DNA of 25,638 nt from Streptosporangiaceae bacterium (GCA_025934635.1 JAICWX010000104.1:1-25638); one strand, 5' to 3'. Counted from the first letter of the stretch, positions 13,885 to 21,436 are shown. The notes: generated from the letters alone by a model not told the origin. A program made the numbers and translations.

Positions 13885-14454
13885 TCATGGCGCCTCAGGC
13901 AGCCCGAGGTGCCCGGTGGCGGCGATCGCGACGACCCGCGAGTCGTCGAGGGTGGTGATCGCGCACGGCGGGATGCCCTCGGCCAGCAGTCCCGGGGGAA
14001 GGGCCGCGTCCCCCAGCAGCGTCCGCAGGAGATCGGTGGTCGCGCCGCCGTGACTGACCACCGCCACCGGCCCGGGGCCGTCCCGCAGACCGGCAATAAA
14101 GGCCCGCATCCGCTCCCCCGCCGAGCGCGAGGATTCGCCGTTGGCCAGAACGAGGTCCCGGTCATGGGTGGAGCGGTCCCAGCCGGCCAGGAAGGCCTCG
14201 AACGGCTGCGTCCCGTCCCAGTTCAGGCGTTCGCGCAGGCGGTCGTCGAGCTGCACGGGCAGGCCCGTGACGGCGGCGATAGCCGCCGCGGTCTCCCGGG
14301 CCCGGCGCAGCGGGCTGCTGAAGAGCGACTGCAGCCCTTCGCCTTCTAGCCAGCGCGCCGCGCCCGCGGCCTGCTCCTGGCCTAGCTCCGTCAGTCCCGG
14401 ATCGCCGGGCACGCGCTCCTTGTCACCGTGCTGCACCACATAGATCACCGTCAC
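13885..14454 (-). CDS. Histidine phosphatase (phosphoglycerate-mutase-like) superfamily protein with altered RHG motif
   Basis: This 189-aa protein has the branch-1 fold: VIYVVQHGDKE at the start, LFSSPLRRARETAAAI, RLRERLNWDG, and AVVSHGGATTDLLR holding the second catalytic His. The nucleophile His9 is present, but the preceding Arg of the nearly invariant RHG is Gln8. The paired Arg of the SSPLRRA block is kept. The loss of Arg8 would weaken phosphate binding, so activity may be reduced or changed. Substrates in this superfamily range from phosphoglycerates to small phosphosugars. It is convergent with the F420 enzyme and separated from it by 83 bp with no strong terminator. Confidence 0.82.
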   Translation of the reverse strand: MTVIYVVQHGDKERVPGDPGLTELGQEQAAGAARWLEGEGLQSLFSSPLRRARETAAAIAAVTGLPVQLDDRLRERLNWDGTQPFEAFLAGWDRSTHDRDLVLANGESSRSAGERMRAFIAGLRDGPGPVAVVSHGGATTDLLRTLLGDAALPPGLLAEGIPPCAITTLDDSRVVAIAATGHLGLPEAP

Positions 14455-14530
14455 CAGGCCAATGCTGTCGCACGCCCGTCGGCCGGCGGAAACCGGCAGG
14501 CCCGGGCCACAGCCGGATTACGCACATCCG

Positions 14531-14698
14531 GGCGCCTAGGCTAAAGACATCGCTGGGCGGCCCGCATTCCTGGCCGCTGGCTTGCTCGGGGGACATGAAT
14601 CCTGGTGAGCCAACGACACTTGCGGGCGCGGTCCACCACGTGGAGTCAGCGGCGCGTGCGATTCCGAAGTCGATAATCCGCGGCCCGTCATTGGCGAG
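14531..14698 (-). pseudogene. Fragment of a Ser/Thr protein kinase catalytic domain
   Basis: One reverse frame reads LANDGPRIIDFGIARAAD, then VVGSPGFMSPEQASGQ and GPPSDVFSLGA. These are kinase subdomains VII (DFG), VIII (SPEQ, equivalent to APE) and IX (SDVFSLG) of the Hanks-type bacterial kinases. Sequence on both sides in that frame is not kinase-like. There is no ATP-binding lobe and no HRDxKPxN loop, so this is a remnant of about 56 codons. The rest of the 14455-14820 gap shows nothing else I can identify. Confidence 0.7.
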
Positions 14699-14820
14699 CG
14701 AAGCGGACCAGCGCCTCAGCCTGAGAACGAGCCAGCTACCCGCAACCGACTCGGTTAGATCACAGCGGACGGGGCAGCACTGGTCGTCGCTGACAGCGAC
14801 GACGACACGGAGGTGCTGCA

Positions 14821-15801
14821 ATGGCAGGAGTGGGCTACACGTTGATGACCGAACAGGCCGGCCCGAAGGACCTGGTGCGGTGGGCGGCCCGGGCCGAGGA
14901 AACCGGCTTCGACCTGCTGGTCAGCAGCGACCATTACTTTCCCTGGCTGGACGAGCAGGGTCACGCCCCCAACGCCTGGGTGACGCTGGGCGCGGTAGCC
15001 CAGGCGACCGAACAGGCGGAGCTGATGACCTACGTCACCTGCCCCACGATGCGCTACCACCCGGCCGTGGTGGCCCAGCAGGCGGCGACCCTGGCCCTGC
15101 TGAGCGACAACCGGTTCACCCTCGGTCTCGGCGCCGGGGAAAACCTCAACGAGCACGTCGCCGGGGCAGGCTGGCCCGATGCGGACCAGCGCCAGGACAT
15201 GCTCAGCGAGGCGGTGCAGATCATCTCGGCCCTGCTGGACGGCGGGTACGTCAACTTCGAGGGCGCTCATTTCCGCGTCGACGCGGCCAAGCTCTGGGAC
15301 CTGCCCGACAGTCCGGTGCCGCTGGGCATCGCGGTGTCCGGACGGCAGTCGTGCGAGCTGTTCGCGCCGCTGGCCGACGTGATGATCGCAGTCGAGCCGG
15401 ACGGCTCGCTGGGCGAGTGGTGGGACGCGGCCTCGGGCGCCGGGCAGCCCGCCCGCAAGGTCGGCCAGCTGCCGATCTGCTGGGGCCCGGACCGCGACGA
15501 GTGCATCCAGCGGGCGCACGAGCAGTTCCGCTGGTTCGGCGGCGGCTGGAAGGTCAACGCGGAACTGCCGGGCACGGCGGGTTTCGCCGGTGCTACCAGC
15601 TTCGTCCGGCCCGAGGACGTGGCCGGCTCCATTCCCTGCGGCGATTCCGTAGACGCGGTGGCCGAAGCGGCGGGCGCCTTCTTCAAGGCCGGCTTCACCG
15701 ACCTCGCCCTGGTCCAGATCGGCGGCACCGACGCCGAGCAGGAGCGGTTCTTCGAGGCCGCACCCGAGCTCATCACCGCGCTGAAGGAGACCGCCGGCTG
15801 A
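14821..15801 (+). CDS. LLM-class F420-dependent oxidoreductase, F420-G6P dehydrogenase-like family
   Basis: This 326-aa TIM-barrel protein of the luciferase-like superfamily opens with VGYTLMTEQAGPKDLVRWAA. It carries SSDHYFPW, whose His38 and Trp42 match the active-site His and Trp of mycobacterial Fgd1. It also has GLGAGENLNEH, whose Glu107 matches the Fgd1 catalytic Glu. Relatives in this group (TIGR03557-like) use F420 to oxidise or reduce sugar phosphates, mycolates or alcohols, so I do not name the substrate. GGAGG lies 7 nt before the ATG. The gene stands alone, with a small ORF convergent to it at 15819. Confidence 0.88.
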   Translation: MAGVGYTLMTEQAGPKDLVRWAARAEETGFDLLVSSDHYFPWLDEQGHAPNAWVTLGAVAQATEQAELMTYVTCPTMRYHPAVVAQQAATLALLSDNRFTLGLGAGENLNEHVAGAGWPDADQRQDMLSEAVQIISALLDGGYVNFEGAHFRVDAAKLWDLPDSPVPLGIAVSGRQSCELFAPLADVMIAVEPDGSLGEWWDAASGAGQPARKVGQLPICWGPDRDECIQRAHEQFRWFGGGWKVNAELPGTAGFAGATSFVRPEDVAGSIPCGDSVDAVAEAAGAFFKAGFTDLALVQIGGTDAEQERFFEAAPELITALKETAG

Positions 15802-15818
15802 ATGGGTCCGGACGGGTG

Positions 15819-15959
15819 TCAGGCACGCTGCTGGGCGAAGAACGCGATGACCTTTTCAAGATCACGACGGTAGTCGCGCAATTCGTAGGTCGTCAATTGG
15901 GCGAGCTTGTGTTTCGGCTTTTCGACGACTGGGGGTTGATCTGCGATTTTGGCTGTCAT
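15819..15959 (-). CDS. Small hypothetical protein, 46 aa
   Basis: From ATG 15959 the product carries a lysine-rich start, then KLAQLTTYELRDYRRDLEKV and IAFFAQQRA, which looks like one amphipathic helix pair. The text reads as real protein rather than shadow sequence, and I recall similar short actinobacterial hypotheticals with an LTTYEL...YRRELE pattern, but I cannot place it. It may be truncated at its C-terminus. Its 5' end abuts the broken Scr1 cassette on the other strand. Confidence 0.4.
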   Translation of the reverse strand: MTAKIADQPPVVEKPKHKLAQLTTYELRDYRRDLEKVIAFFAQQRA

Positions 15960-15960
15960 C

Positions 15961-16234
15961 GGCGACCTGGACACGCTGATCGAAATGGCGCAGCGCGCCA
16001 AGTCGGGCACCCCCGACTGGTCCCGGGCGTGCTTTCAGTGCGAGAGCTACATGCGGGCCGTCCGGCCGGTCGAGCCCTATACTCCCGAACGACTGGGCGA
16101 ACTCGTCTCGGCCCGCCTCGAGCGCCAGTCGGTCATCGGCCGCGCCTACGGATCTGAACTGGCGCACCGCGTCATACAGCTCAAACGGCGGAGGTAACTG
16201 CGTCGAGGTAGCCGATCGCCAGGGTTACGGGTAG
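15961..16234 (+). pseudogene. Broken Scr1-type (DUF5753) regulator fused by deletion to a DUF397 fragment
   Basis: Frame 1 reads DLDTLIEMAQRAKSGTPDW, then after a deletion ESYMRAVRPVEPYTPERLGE and LVSARLERQSVIGRA: two pieces of a DUF5753 domain without the HTH before them. The frame then changes at 16151 to DLNWRTASYSSNGGGNCVEVADR, the start of a DUF397 protein, and stops at TAG 16232-16234. DNA around 15964-16010 and 16151-16219 is near-identical in plan to 24601-24650 and 24996-25064 of the second cassette. At least two deletions have removed the HTH, the middle of DUF5753 and the 3' half of DUF397. The left end of the relic is uncertain. Confidence 0.75.
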
Positions 16235-16704
16235 GCGTCGCCTTCGGCGAAGCCGGCCAGCAGCGATACGAGCAGGTGCTCGAGTTCGGCGTACTGGTCC
16301 GGGCCGATGCTGGCGCGGATGGAGTCCTCGATCTGGTCGATGACCGGCTGAGCGTGCTCGATGACCTGGCGGCCGGTCTCGGTGAGGCTGACCAGCGTGG
16401 CCCGGTGGTCGGTGGGGTCGGGATCGGTGCGGACGTAGCCGAGCCGCTCCAGTTCGCGGACCACGGGGCCGATGGCCTGCTTGGTGACACCGGCACGTTC
16501 GGCCACCGCGACCTGGCGGGTGCCCTGGTCGTAGTCGAGGTTGGACAGGACGCCGACGTGGCCGAGGCGCAGGCCGGGGTGGCCGGCGGCGCGGAGCTCG
16601 TCGAGGAGCCTGAGGTTGATCGCGCGGTAGCCGCGGAACAGCAGGCGGCCGAGGTTGCCGCGGCGGCGGTCGGCCAGGGAGCGGTCGGTCGGGGATGGTG
16701 CCAT
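16225..16704 (-). CDS. MarR-family transcriptional regulator
   Basis: This 159-aa winged-helix protein has helix 1 at GNLGRLLFRGYRAINLRLLD, the recognition region RQVAVAERAGVTKQAIGPVV, the wing DPDPTDHRATLVSLTETGRQ and a C-terminal dimer helix. GAAGG upstream of the ATG serves as ribosome site. It is divergent from the 99-aa gene at 16790, and a perfect palindrome lies on the shared promoter, so it is the probable repressor of that gene. Its last codons overlap the broken DUF397 relic on the other strand, but the MarR protein itself looks complete. Confidence 0.87.
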   Translation of the reverse strand: MAPSPTDRSLADRRRGNLGRLLFRGYRAINLRLLDELRAAGHPGLRLGHVGVLSNLDYDQGTRQVAVAERAGVTKQAIGPVVRELERLGYVRTDPDPTDHRATLVSLTETGRQVIEHAQPVIDQIEDSIRASIGPDQYAELEHLLVSLLAGFAEGDAYP

Positions 16705-16716
16705 GCTCGCCTTCTA

Positions 16717-16760
16717 GTCAAGTGCTTGACCATTATAGTCAAGCTATTTACTATCTTGGC
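16717..16760 (+). promoter_or_regulatory. MarR operator(s) and promoter of the divergent small gene
   Basis: GTCAAG-TG-CTTGAC (16717-16730) is a perfect palindrome. A second pair of half-sites, GTCAAG (16738-16743) and CTTGGC (16755-16760), lies beside it. A promoter overlaps them: -35 TTGACC (16726-16731), 17-bp spacer, -10 TACTAT (16749-16754). Bound MarR would cover both promoter boxes. Confidence 0.7.
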
Positions 16761-16789
16761 AAGAGCATACCCAGGGAGGGAGAACCACC

Positions 16790-17089
16790 ATGAAGTTCCT
16801 CGTCGAGGTCTCGGCACCAGCGGACAAGGGGCAGGAGATCGACGCGGCCGGAGGTCCCGGGCCGATCGTGGCCGAGCTCATGAAGCGGTTCGCGCCGGAG
16901 ATGATGTACGGGTCGGCGGACCGGCGCACCCTGACGTTCGTCGCCGACCTGGACTCCGAGCATCAGGTCGCCGTGCTCATGGAGATCTGCTCGGACCGGC
17001 TGTACGCCTACCCGCAGCTGCGGCCGGTGGTCAGCGCGGAGCAGATGCCCGCCTTCGTCGCGGCCGTGCACGCCGAGGTGGGCCACTGA
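16790..17089 (+). CDS. Small hypothetical protein, putative MarR target
   Basis: A 99-aa protein: MKFLVEVSAPADKGQEID, an Ala/Gly helix region with PGPIVAELMKRFAPE, strand RTLTFVADLD, helix HQVAVLMEICSDRLYAY, then PQLRPVVSAEQMPAFVAAV. The beta-alpha-beta pattern suggests a small ferredoxin-like alpha/beta sandwich such as DUF3303 or monooxygenase-type proteins, but I do not recognise a named family. GGGAGGGAG lies 8 nt before the ATG. The strong promoter with MarR palindromes points to an inducible detoxification or binding role, which is inferred. Confidence 0.65.
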   Translation: MKFLVEVSAPADKGQEIDAAGGPGPIVAELMKRFAPEMMYGSADRRTLTFVADLDSEHQVAVLMEICSDRLYAYPQLRPVVSAEQMPAFVAAVHAEVGH

Positions 17090-17163
17090 CGGAGGTCCGC
17101 GACCTGCTCGCCGAGCGGGCGGCGGCCTGAGGGCACCGGCGCGGGGCGCCTGGCGGGCGATCA

Positions 17164-18231
17164 TCAGGCTCCCACGGCGCGGGCGTGCTCTCGACGTTCG
17201 ATGAGGTCGACGTACCAGCGTTGGCCTCGGGGGCCGCAAGTGTCCCTGATCTTATCGCGGAGGTCGCCGGTGCGCAGGTTGAGCGTGTGAACGAGCTGGA
17301 GGCCGCGGGCCGTCTCCGCGGCCAGGACGCGGCTGCCCGCGCTCAGGGTGGTCGCGCTTGCTCGCAGCTCAGCGCGCTGAGGGCGGGTGCGCTGGCCGGT
17401 CCGCGGGTCACGCAGGGGAACGACCCGTGGCGTGGCGGTCGCCCGGGCACGGACCGCGATGCGGGTAATGAAACGGCACGAACTCTTGGCCGACTCATAG
17501 CTCACGTAGGCGACGTCGGCGCACTTGAACGACGCGTGATGCTGCTCGCGCAGGCTGGCGAAGCCGACCTCCTGGCGCGCGGCGGCGAGCTGCCGCTCGA
17601 CCTGCCGCGTCATCTCCCGCACGGCATCGTTCTGCGCCCTGACCTGACTGAGCTTCCGGGTCACGTCTCGTTCCGCCCTGCGGATCACCTCCACCGTGAT
17701 CGCCTCGCCGACCGGCGGTGACCAGTGATCCCAGCAGCGGAACAGGATCGGCAGCAGGACGCAGGGCACGAAGACGGCGTACGCCAGGTGCATCGTCTGG
17801 GCGAACGCGCGCGGGCCCGTCGCCGTGTCGCCGTGCTCTAGCATGGCCAGGCCGACGGCGCTCGTGACCGCCAGGAGCAGCAGCGTCTGGGTGTACTGAC
17901 GGATGCGGAGCGCCCGCCGGTCCTCGGGGTCGCTGTAGTCGAGGTCCGCGTGGACCTTCAGCCAGCCAAGGATCCGCCTGGGCAGCCGCGCCGTGGCGAG
18001 GAAGAAGGCGGTAACCGGTGCGGCGCACAGCATCACAATCCAGATCGCCTGGTCGTGATGGAACTCAGCCGGCGCCTTCAGCAGCAGGAACGGAACGATG
18101 GCGGGCGCCGCCATGACGAGAGCGATCAGGCCTATCTCCCCGGCTGCGAAGCCGCCGAGGAACGAGAAGGCCACCAGGCCGCCAAGCAGGCAGCCGCAAC
18201 CCGGCGAGCCGTTCCTGCGGGTGCGGGCCAT
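17164..18231 (-). CDS. Hypothetical polytopic membrane protein with cytoplasmic coiled-coil tail
   Basis: A 355-aa protein of no family known to me. Probable membrane segments are at about 13-28, 33-51, 61-81, 114-131 and 147-166. A long charged helix follows at about 178-225 (EVIRRAERDVTRKLSQVRAQ and onward), likely a coiled coil, then a basic C-terminal domain rich in Arg/Ala/Thr (to 355) that should face the cytoplasm. The ATG at 18231 has no clear ribosome site. The gene lies 55 bp after another unrecognised gene on the same strand and is probably co-transcribed with it. Its membrane base plus long helical arm could make it a scaffold or mechanical sensor, but nothing in the sequence proves this. 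Confidence 0.65.
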   Translation of the reverse strand: MARTRRNGSPGCGCLLGGLVAFSFLGGFAAGEIGLIALVMAAPAIVPFLLLKAPAEFHHDQAIWIVMLCAAPVTAFFLATARLPRRILGWLKVHADLDYSDPEDRRALRIRQYTQTLLLLAVTSAVGLAMLEHGDTATGPRAFAQTMHLAYAVFVPCVLLPILFRCWDHWSPPVGEAITVEVIRRAERDVTRKLSQVRAQNDAVREMTRQVERQLAAARQEVGFASLREQHHASFKCADVAYVSYESAKSSCRFITRIAVRARATATPRVVPLRDPRTGQRTRPQRAELRASATTLSAGSRVLAAETARGLQLVHTLNLRTGDLRDKIRDTCGPRGQRWYVDLIERREHARAVGA

Positions 18232-18286
18232 GGTCAGGCCCGTTCAGGACGAGGCGGACGGCCCGGAATTATCATCCGTAATGTCA

Positions 18287-18829
18287 TCACGGGCGCCGGT
18301 TCCGGTTGCGCGAACCGCCGCGACGCTGCGGTTCGGGCGAGGACCGTCTCGGCTGATCCGGCCCGAGTGCCCCGTCTCCGTTGAGAACCTTGTCGATCTG
18401 GTCGGTCAGGATGTTTCCGCCGCCGAGATGATTTTCAATCAAGCGCGCGGCGTACTTATCGAGAATTTCCCGGTAAATCTCTTTGTCGGCCGCCGGAACA
18501 TTACGCTGGAATATCGCATTCCGGGCCGCGGCGATCATCTCGCGCATCTCCCTGGCGTTGACCTCAGTGGCGGTCACGGTCCGGTGCATGTCGTAAATCA
18601 CCTGGTCAGCATCTATACGCCGGTTCTCCAGCCGACGCAGCGCCTGCACCTTGGCGGCCTCGATTTGCTCCCCGGCCAGGGACAGCCGACGAAGTTCCAC
18701 TCCGACAGCTGCGACTTCGGCGACGATACGGGCCGCCGCGCTGAACGGACTGAGCGTCTCCGCGACCCGGGCCACGGCCGCGCCGAAAACGAAATTTCCA
18801 TTTACCTCGCGAACAAGCTCTCCATTCAC
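18287..18829 (-). CDS. Hypothetical helical protein upstream of the membrane protein
   Basis: A 180-aa protein, not recognised. It is mostly alpha-helical and charged: AAARIVAEVAAVGVELRRLS, QIEAAKVQALRRLENRRIDA, REMREMIAAARNAIFQRNVP and EIYREILDKYAARLIENHLG. It ends in a basic, Arg/Pro/Ser-rich tail. There is no signal peptide. Codon use is visibly less GC-biased than in neighbours (AAT, ATT and TTT codons are common), which suggests recent acquisition. The ATG at 18829 lacks a good ribosome site. It forms an apparent two-gene unit with the membrane protein 55 bp downstream. Confidence 0.6.
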   Translation of the reverse strand: MNGELVREVNGNFVFGAAVARVAETLSPFSAAARIVAEVAAVGVELRRLSLAGEQIEAAKVQALRRLENRRIDADQVIYDMHRTVTATEVNAREMREMIAAARNAIFQRNVPAADKEIYREILDKYAARLIENHLGGGNILTDQIDKVLNGDGALGPDQPRRSSPEPQRRGGSRNRNRRP

Positions 18830-18955
18830 GCCGATATGGTAGCGGGCACGCCACCCACGGAAGGCAGATTTTTGAAAAGATTAGATGATATATCTGATCA
18901 GCTACACCGACAGCGGAGAACGCGATGCCTACGGTCAAAACTGTCAATATGACCC
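18830..18955. promoter_or_regulatory. AT-rich intergenic region ahead of the two-gene membrane unit
   Basis: The stretch 18865-18905 is AT-rich for this genome (ATTTTTGAAAAGATTAG, then GATATATC and TGATCA palindromes). It lies directly upstream of the 18829 start and is its likely promoter. A TTGACC on the reverse strand (18938-18933) is a possible -35, but I cannot pair it with a good -10. Confidence 0.35.
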
Positions 18956-19855
18956 TTAACGGTCAGTCGTTTGGTGATCCGCGTGGCGGCCAGCCGGGTC
19001 GGCGGGTCCGGCCTTGGCGGCCTGCGGCGGATCATCGAGCGGGAGGGTCAGGGGCGGTCCGCCGCCTAGACCGGCAGCGGGCTTATCGCGGCGGCGGTGG
19101 CGGCCGGGGGTGGTGCCGATGAGGTCGGTGAAGGCGGCGATGAAGCTGCTGGGGTTGGACCAGCCGCAGGCGTGGGCGACGTAGGTGGTGTCGTGGCCGT
19201 CGGCGAGCAGGACGAGGGCGTGGTAGATGCGCAGCTGGGTGCGCCACTGGTAGAAGGTCAGGCCGAGCTCGTCGTGGAACAGGCGGCTGAGGGTGCGGGC
19301 GCTGGCGCCGGCGGCCTGGCCGAGGCTGGCCAGCGAGGCGTTGTCGCCGGGCTGGTCGTAGAGCCGCTGGGCGAGGGCCTGGAGGCGGTCGTCGCGGGGT
19401 TCCGGTAGCTGGAGGGCCTGGTCAGGGGCGGTGCGGAGCTCGTCGACGAGGACGCGGTGGAGGCGGGCGCGGGCGCCGCGGTCGTACTGGCCGGGGCCGG
19501 TGAGGGCGAGCAGGACTTCGCGGGCGAGGCCGGAGACGGCGAACACGGCCGGGTGACCGGGGACGAGGCGGGCCAGGGAGGCGGGCAGGAAGACGATCCG
19601 CATGTCGGTGTCGCCGTGGGCGCGGTGCTGGTGGGTGAACCCGGCCGGGGTCCAGGCGACGCGGTTGGCGGGGACGATCGAGGTGCCGCGTTCGGTGTGC
19701 ACGGTGAGGATGCCACGGGCGGCGTACACCAGGTGCCCGCGGGGGTGGGTCTGCACGGAGCTGGTTCCGCCGGTTGGCCAGCGGTGTACTCCCCCGGACG
19801 GCCACAGCCGGGACGTGGACGGGCCGGATTGGGGAGGTTGGCGGTCAACGGGCAT
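18956..19855 (-). CDS. AraC-family regulator with N-terminal cupin-type sensor
   Basis: From ATG 19855 the product is 299 aa. Residues about 35-80 form the AraC cupin-like sensor (HPRGHLVYAARGILTVHTER, ANRVAWTPAGFTHQH). The double HTH is at about 160-255 (ASLASLGQAAGASARTLSRL, ELGLTFYQWRTQLRIYHALV, TYVAHACGWSNPSSFIAAFT, GTTPGRHRR). An unusual tail of about 45 residues, rich in Pro/Gly/Asp, follows the HTH and looks like read-through into former non-coding DNA. The frame is open much further upstream, to 20851, but that part is the shadow of the oxidoreductase on the other strand. The gene is divergent from that oxidoreductase with 54 bp between starts, and is its probable regulator. Confidence 0.86.
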   Translation of the reverse strand: MPVDRQPPQSGPSTSRLWPSGGVHRWPTGGTSSVQTHPRGHLVYAARGILTVHTERGTSIVPANRVAWTPAGFTHQHRAHGDTDMRIVFLPASLARLVPGHPAVFAVSGLAREVLLALTGPGQYDRGARARLHRVLVDELRTAPDQALQLPEPRDDRLQALAQRLYDQPGDNASLASLGQAAGASARTLSRLFHDELGLTFYQWRTQLRIYHALVLLADGHDTTYVAHACGWSNPSSFIAAFTDLIGTTPGRHRRRDKPAAGLGGGPPLTLPLDDPPQAAKAGPADPAGRHADHQTTDR

Positions 19856-19875
19856 AACGTGGCATTTTACCGGTG

Positions 19876-19897
19876 GCCAGCCAGGGTGCCTGCTGGC
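19876..19897. promoter_or_regulatory. Inverted repeat between araC-like and MDR genes
   Basis: GCCAG-C-CAGG (19876-19885), centre GTG, CCTG-CTGGC (19889-19897): nearly perfect arms with one bulged base. It fills the middle of the 54-bp divergent gap and is the best candidate site for the regulator. Confidence 0.45.
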
Positions 19898-19909
19898 GAC
19901 AGTGGATGG

Positions 19910-20902
19910 ATGACGACGAAGACAATGCGGGCGGCGGTCTGTGTCAGGGTCGGCGGCCCGGAGGTGCTGCATGTCCGTGAGGTGCCGGTGCCGGAGGTGC
20001 GGGCGGGCTGGAGCCTGGTGCGGGTTCGGGGCGCGGGACTGAACCGGTCGGAGCTGCGGACGCGGCAGGGGCACTCCCCCGGCGTGCGGTTCCCGCGGGT
20101 GCTCGGGATCGAGTGCGTGGGGATCGTGGCCGCCTCGACCGATCCGGCCGTGCCGGAGGGGACGACCGTGGCGGCGGTGATGGGCGAGATGGGGCGGGCG
20201 TTCGACGGCGGCTACGCCGAGTACGCGCTGCTGCCGAACTCGCTGCTGATCCCGGTCACCACCACGCTGCCGTGGGACACCCTGGCGGCGCTGCCCGAGA
20301 CGTACCTGACCGCGCTGGGGGCACTGGACGCGCTGGGGGCCGGGCCGGGTGGCCGCGGGCGGCTGCTGATCCGGGGCGGGACCTCGTCGGTGGGGCTGGC
20401 GGCCATCTCGATCGCGTCCGGCTACGGGGTCGAGACCGCGGCCACGACCCGGCGGCCAGACCGGATCGATGCGCTGAAGGCGGCGGGGGCCGGCCATGCG
20501 CTCGTCGACGACGGCGGGTCGCTGGCGGGGCCGGTGGGCGCGGTCTGGCCGGAGGGGCCGGACTTCGTGCTGGAGCTTGTCGGCGCGGGCACGGTGCTGG
20601 ACTCGCTGCGCCTGGTGCGCAGGGGCGGGACGGTGTGCGTGGCGGGATCGCTCAGCGGGTGGGCGATCCCGGAGTTCGAGCCGATCGCGATGATCCCGCC
20701 CGGGACCAGGCTCACGGCTTTCCACAGCGACAGCCTCAAGGGCAGCGCGGGGGCGGCCGCGCTGCAGCGGGTTGTGCGGGAGGTCGAGGCCGGCGTCTAC
20801 CGGCCGCACGTCGACCGGGTCTTCGACCTGGACGACATCGTGGCGGCTCACCAGTACATGGAAGACAACGCGGCCGTCGGCAAACTCGTCGTAGTGCCCT
20901 AA
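19910..20902 (+). CDS. Medium-chain dehydrogenase/reductase, quinone-oxidoreductase-like (zinc-free)
   Basis: This 330-aa protein has the normal length for zinc-free MDR enzymes. The N-terminal GroES-like domain has VGGPEVLHVREVPVPEVRAG, GAGLNRSELRTRQG and RVLGIECVGIV. The Rossmann domain has RLLIRGGTSSVGLAAISIA for NADPH binding, then TRRPDRIDALKAAGAGHALV. The C-terminus is FDLDDIVAAHQYMEDNAAVGKLVV. The zinc-ligand Cys/His sites of alcohol dehydrogenases are absent. Typical reactions are NADPH-dependent reduction of quinones or enones. The ATG at 19910 is chosen; a second ATG five codons on is also possible. It probably answers to the divergent AraC-type protein, and a MarR gene follows 42 bp downstream. 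Confidence 0.88.
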   Translation: MTTKTMRAAVCVRVGGPEVLHVREVPVPEVRAGWSLVRVRGAGLNRSELRTRQGHSPGVRFPRVLGIECVGIVAASTDPAVPEGTTVAAVMGEMGRAFDGGYAEYALLPNSLLIPVTTTLPWDTLAALPETYLTALGALDALGAGPGGRGRLLIRGGTSSVGLAAISIASGYGVETAATTRRPDRIDALKAAGAGHALVDDGGSLAGPVGAVWPEGPDFVLELVGAGTVLDSLRLVRRGGTVCVAGSLSGWAIPEFEPIAMIPPGTRLTAFHSDSLKGSAGAAALQRVVREVEAGVYRPHVDRVFDLDDIVAAHQYMEDNAAVGKLVVVP

Positions 20903-20905
20903 TTA

Positions 20906-20926
20906 ACTGTCAATTACAGTGACTGT
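20906..20926. promoter_or_regulatory. Overlapping palindromes before the MarR gene
   Basis: Three half-sites in a row: ACTGT (20906-20910), ACAGT (20916-20920) and ACTGT (20922-20926). They make two palindromes that share the middle half-site: ACTGT-CAATT-ACAGT and ACAGT-G-ACTGT. A possible -10, GATAGT (20931-20936), lies 8 nt before the ATG at 20945. Autoregulation by MarR is the simplest reading. Confidence 0.5.
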
Positions 20927-20944
20927 TGCTGATAGTCTTTTTCC

Positions 20945-21436
20945 ATGGAAGCCGGGCAAACGGGCAGGCCGCTGACGGGGAATGCCGGGTTCCTGCTGTC
21001 GCGGGTCGGGACGGCGATCCAGGGCGGGTTCAAGGAACTGCTCGGCCGGTGGCAGGTGCGACCGCAGCAGTTCGCCATCATGACGACCCTGCGGACTGTC
21101 GGCGAAGCCTCTCAGCAGGAGCTATGCCAAGTCCTGGGGATCGACAGCGGGAACATGGTGGAACTGGTCGACGGGCTGGAGGCGCTGGGGTTTGCCCAGC
21201 GGCGGCGGGATCCGCGCGACCGGCGGCGGTACCTGCTGGCCATGACCGAGCCGGGACAGGCGGCGTTCGCTGACATGGCGGGGGCGGTCGATGATTACAC
21301 CGCCCGGTTTCTGGAACCTCTTGATCAGGCGGAGCAGGCGGGGCTGGCTGGCGCCCTGGGGAAGCTTTTCGCCACGACTCCGGAAGGACGGCGCATGATG
21401 GCGCGGAGGGAACTCGTTAGGTCGGCAGGAAAATGA
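20945..21436 (+). CDS. MarR-family transcriptional regulator
   Basis: This 163-aa protein has helix 1 at LTGNAGFLLSRVGTAIQGGF and the recognition helix region ASQQELCQVLGIDSGNMVEL. The wing is RRRDPRDRRRYLLAMTEPGQ, and C-terminal dimer helices follow. It lies 42 bp after the MDR gene and its stop overlaps the ATG of the next gene (ATGA at 21433), so it is translationally coupled to the DUF1707 gene. The short distance between a possible -10 and the ATG suggests a leaderless or near-leaderless mRNA from the palindrome-covered promoter. Confidence 0.87.
   Translation: MEAGQTGRPLTGNAGFLLSRVGTAIQGGFKELLGRWQVRPQQFAIMTTLRTVGEASQQELCQVLGIDSGNMVELVDGLEALGFAQRRRDPRDRRRYLLAMTEPGQAAFADMAGAVDDYTARFLEPLDQAEQAGLAGALGKLFATTPEGRRMMARRELVRSAGK

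Noticed and set aside
14595..16157. 520-aa forward open frame
   Set aside because: It overlaps the LLM-class F420 enzyme in another frame and has no domain resemblance. High-GC shadow.
17138..17150. GGCGC-GGG-GCGCC hairpin between convergent genes at 17090-17163
   Set aside because: The 5-bp stem is easily found by chance in DNA of this composition. It may help termination but cannot be supported.
19858..20851. Upstream extension of the AraC frame to 631 aa
   Set aside because: The extra 332 residues are antisense to the MDR oxidoreductase and are Arg/Pro/His-rich. The AraC domain is complete from ATG 19855.
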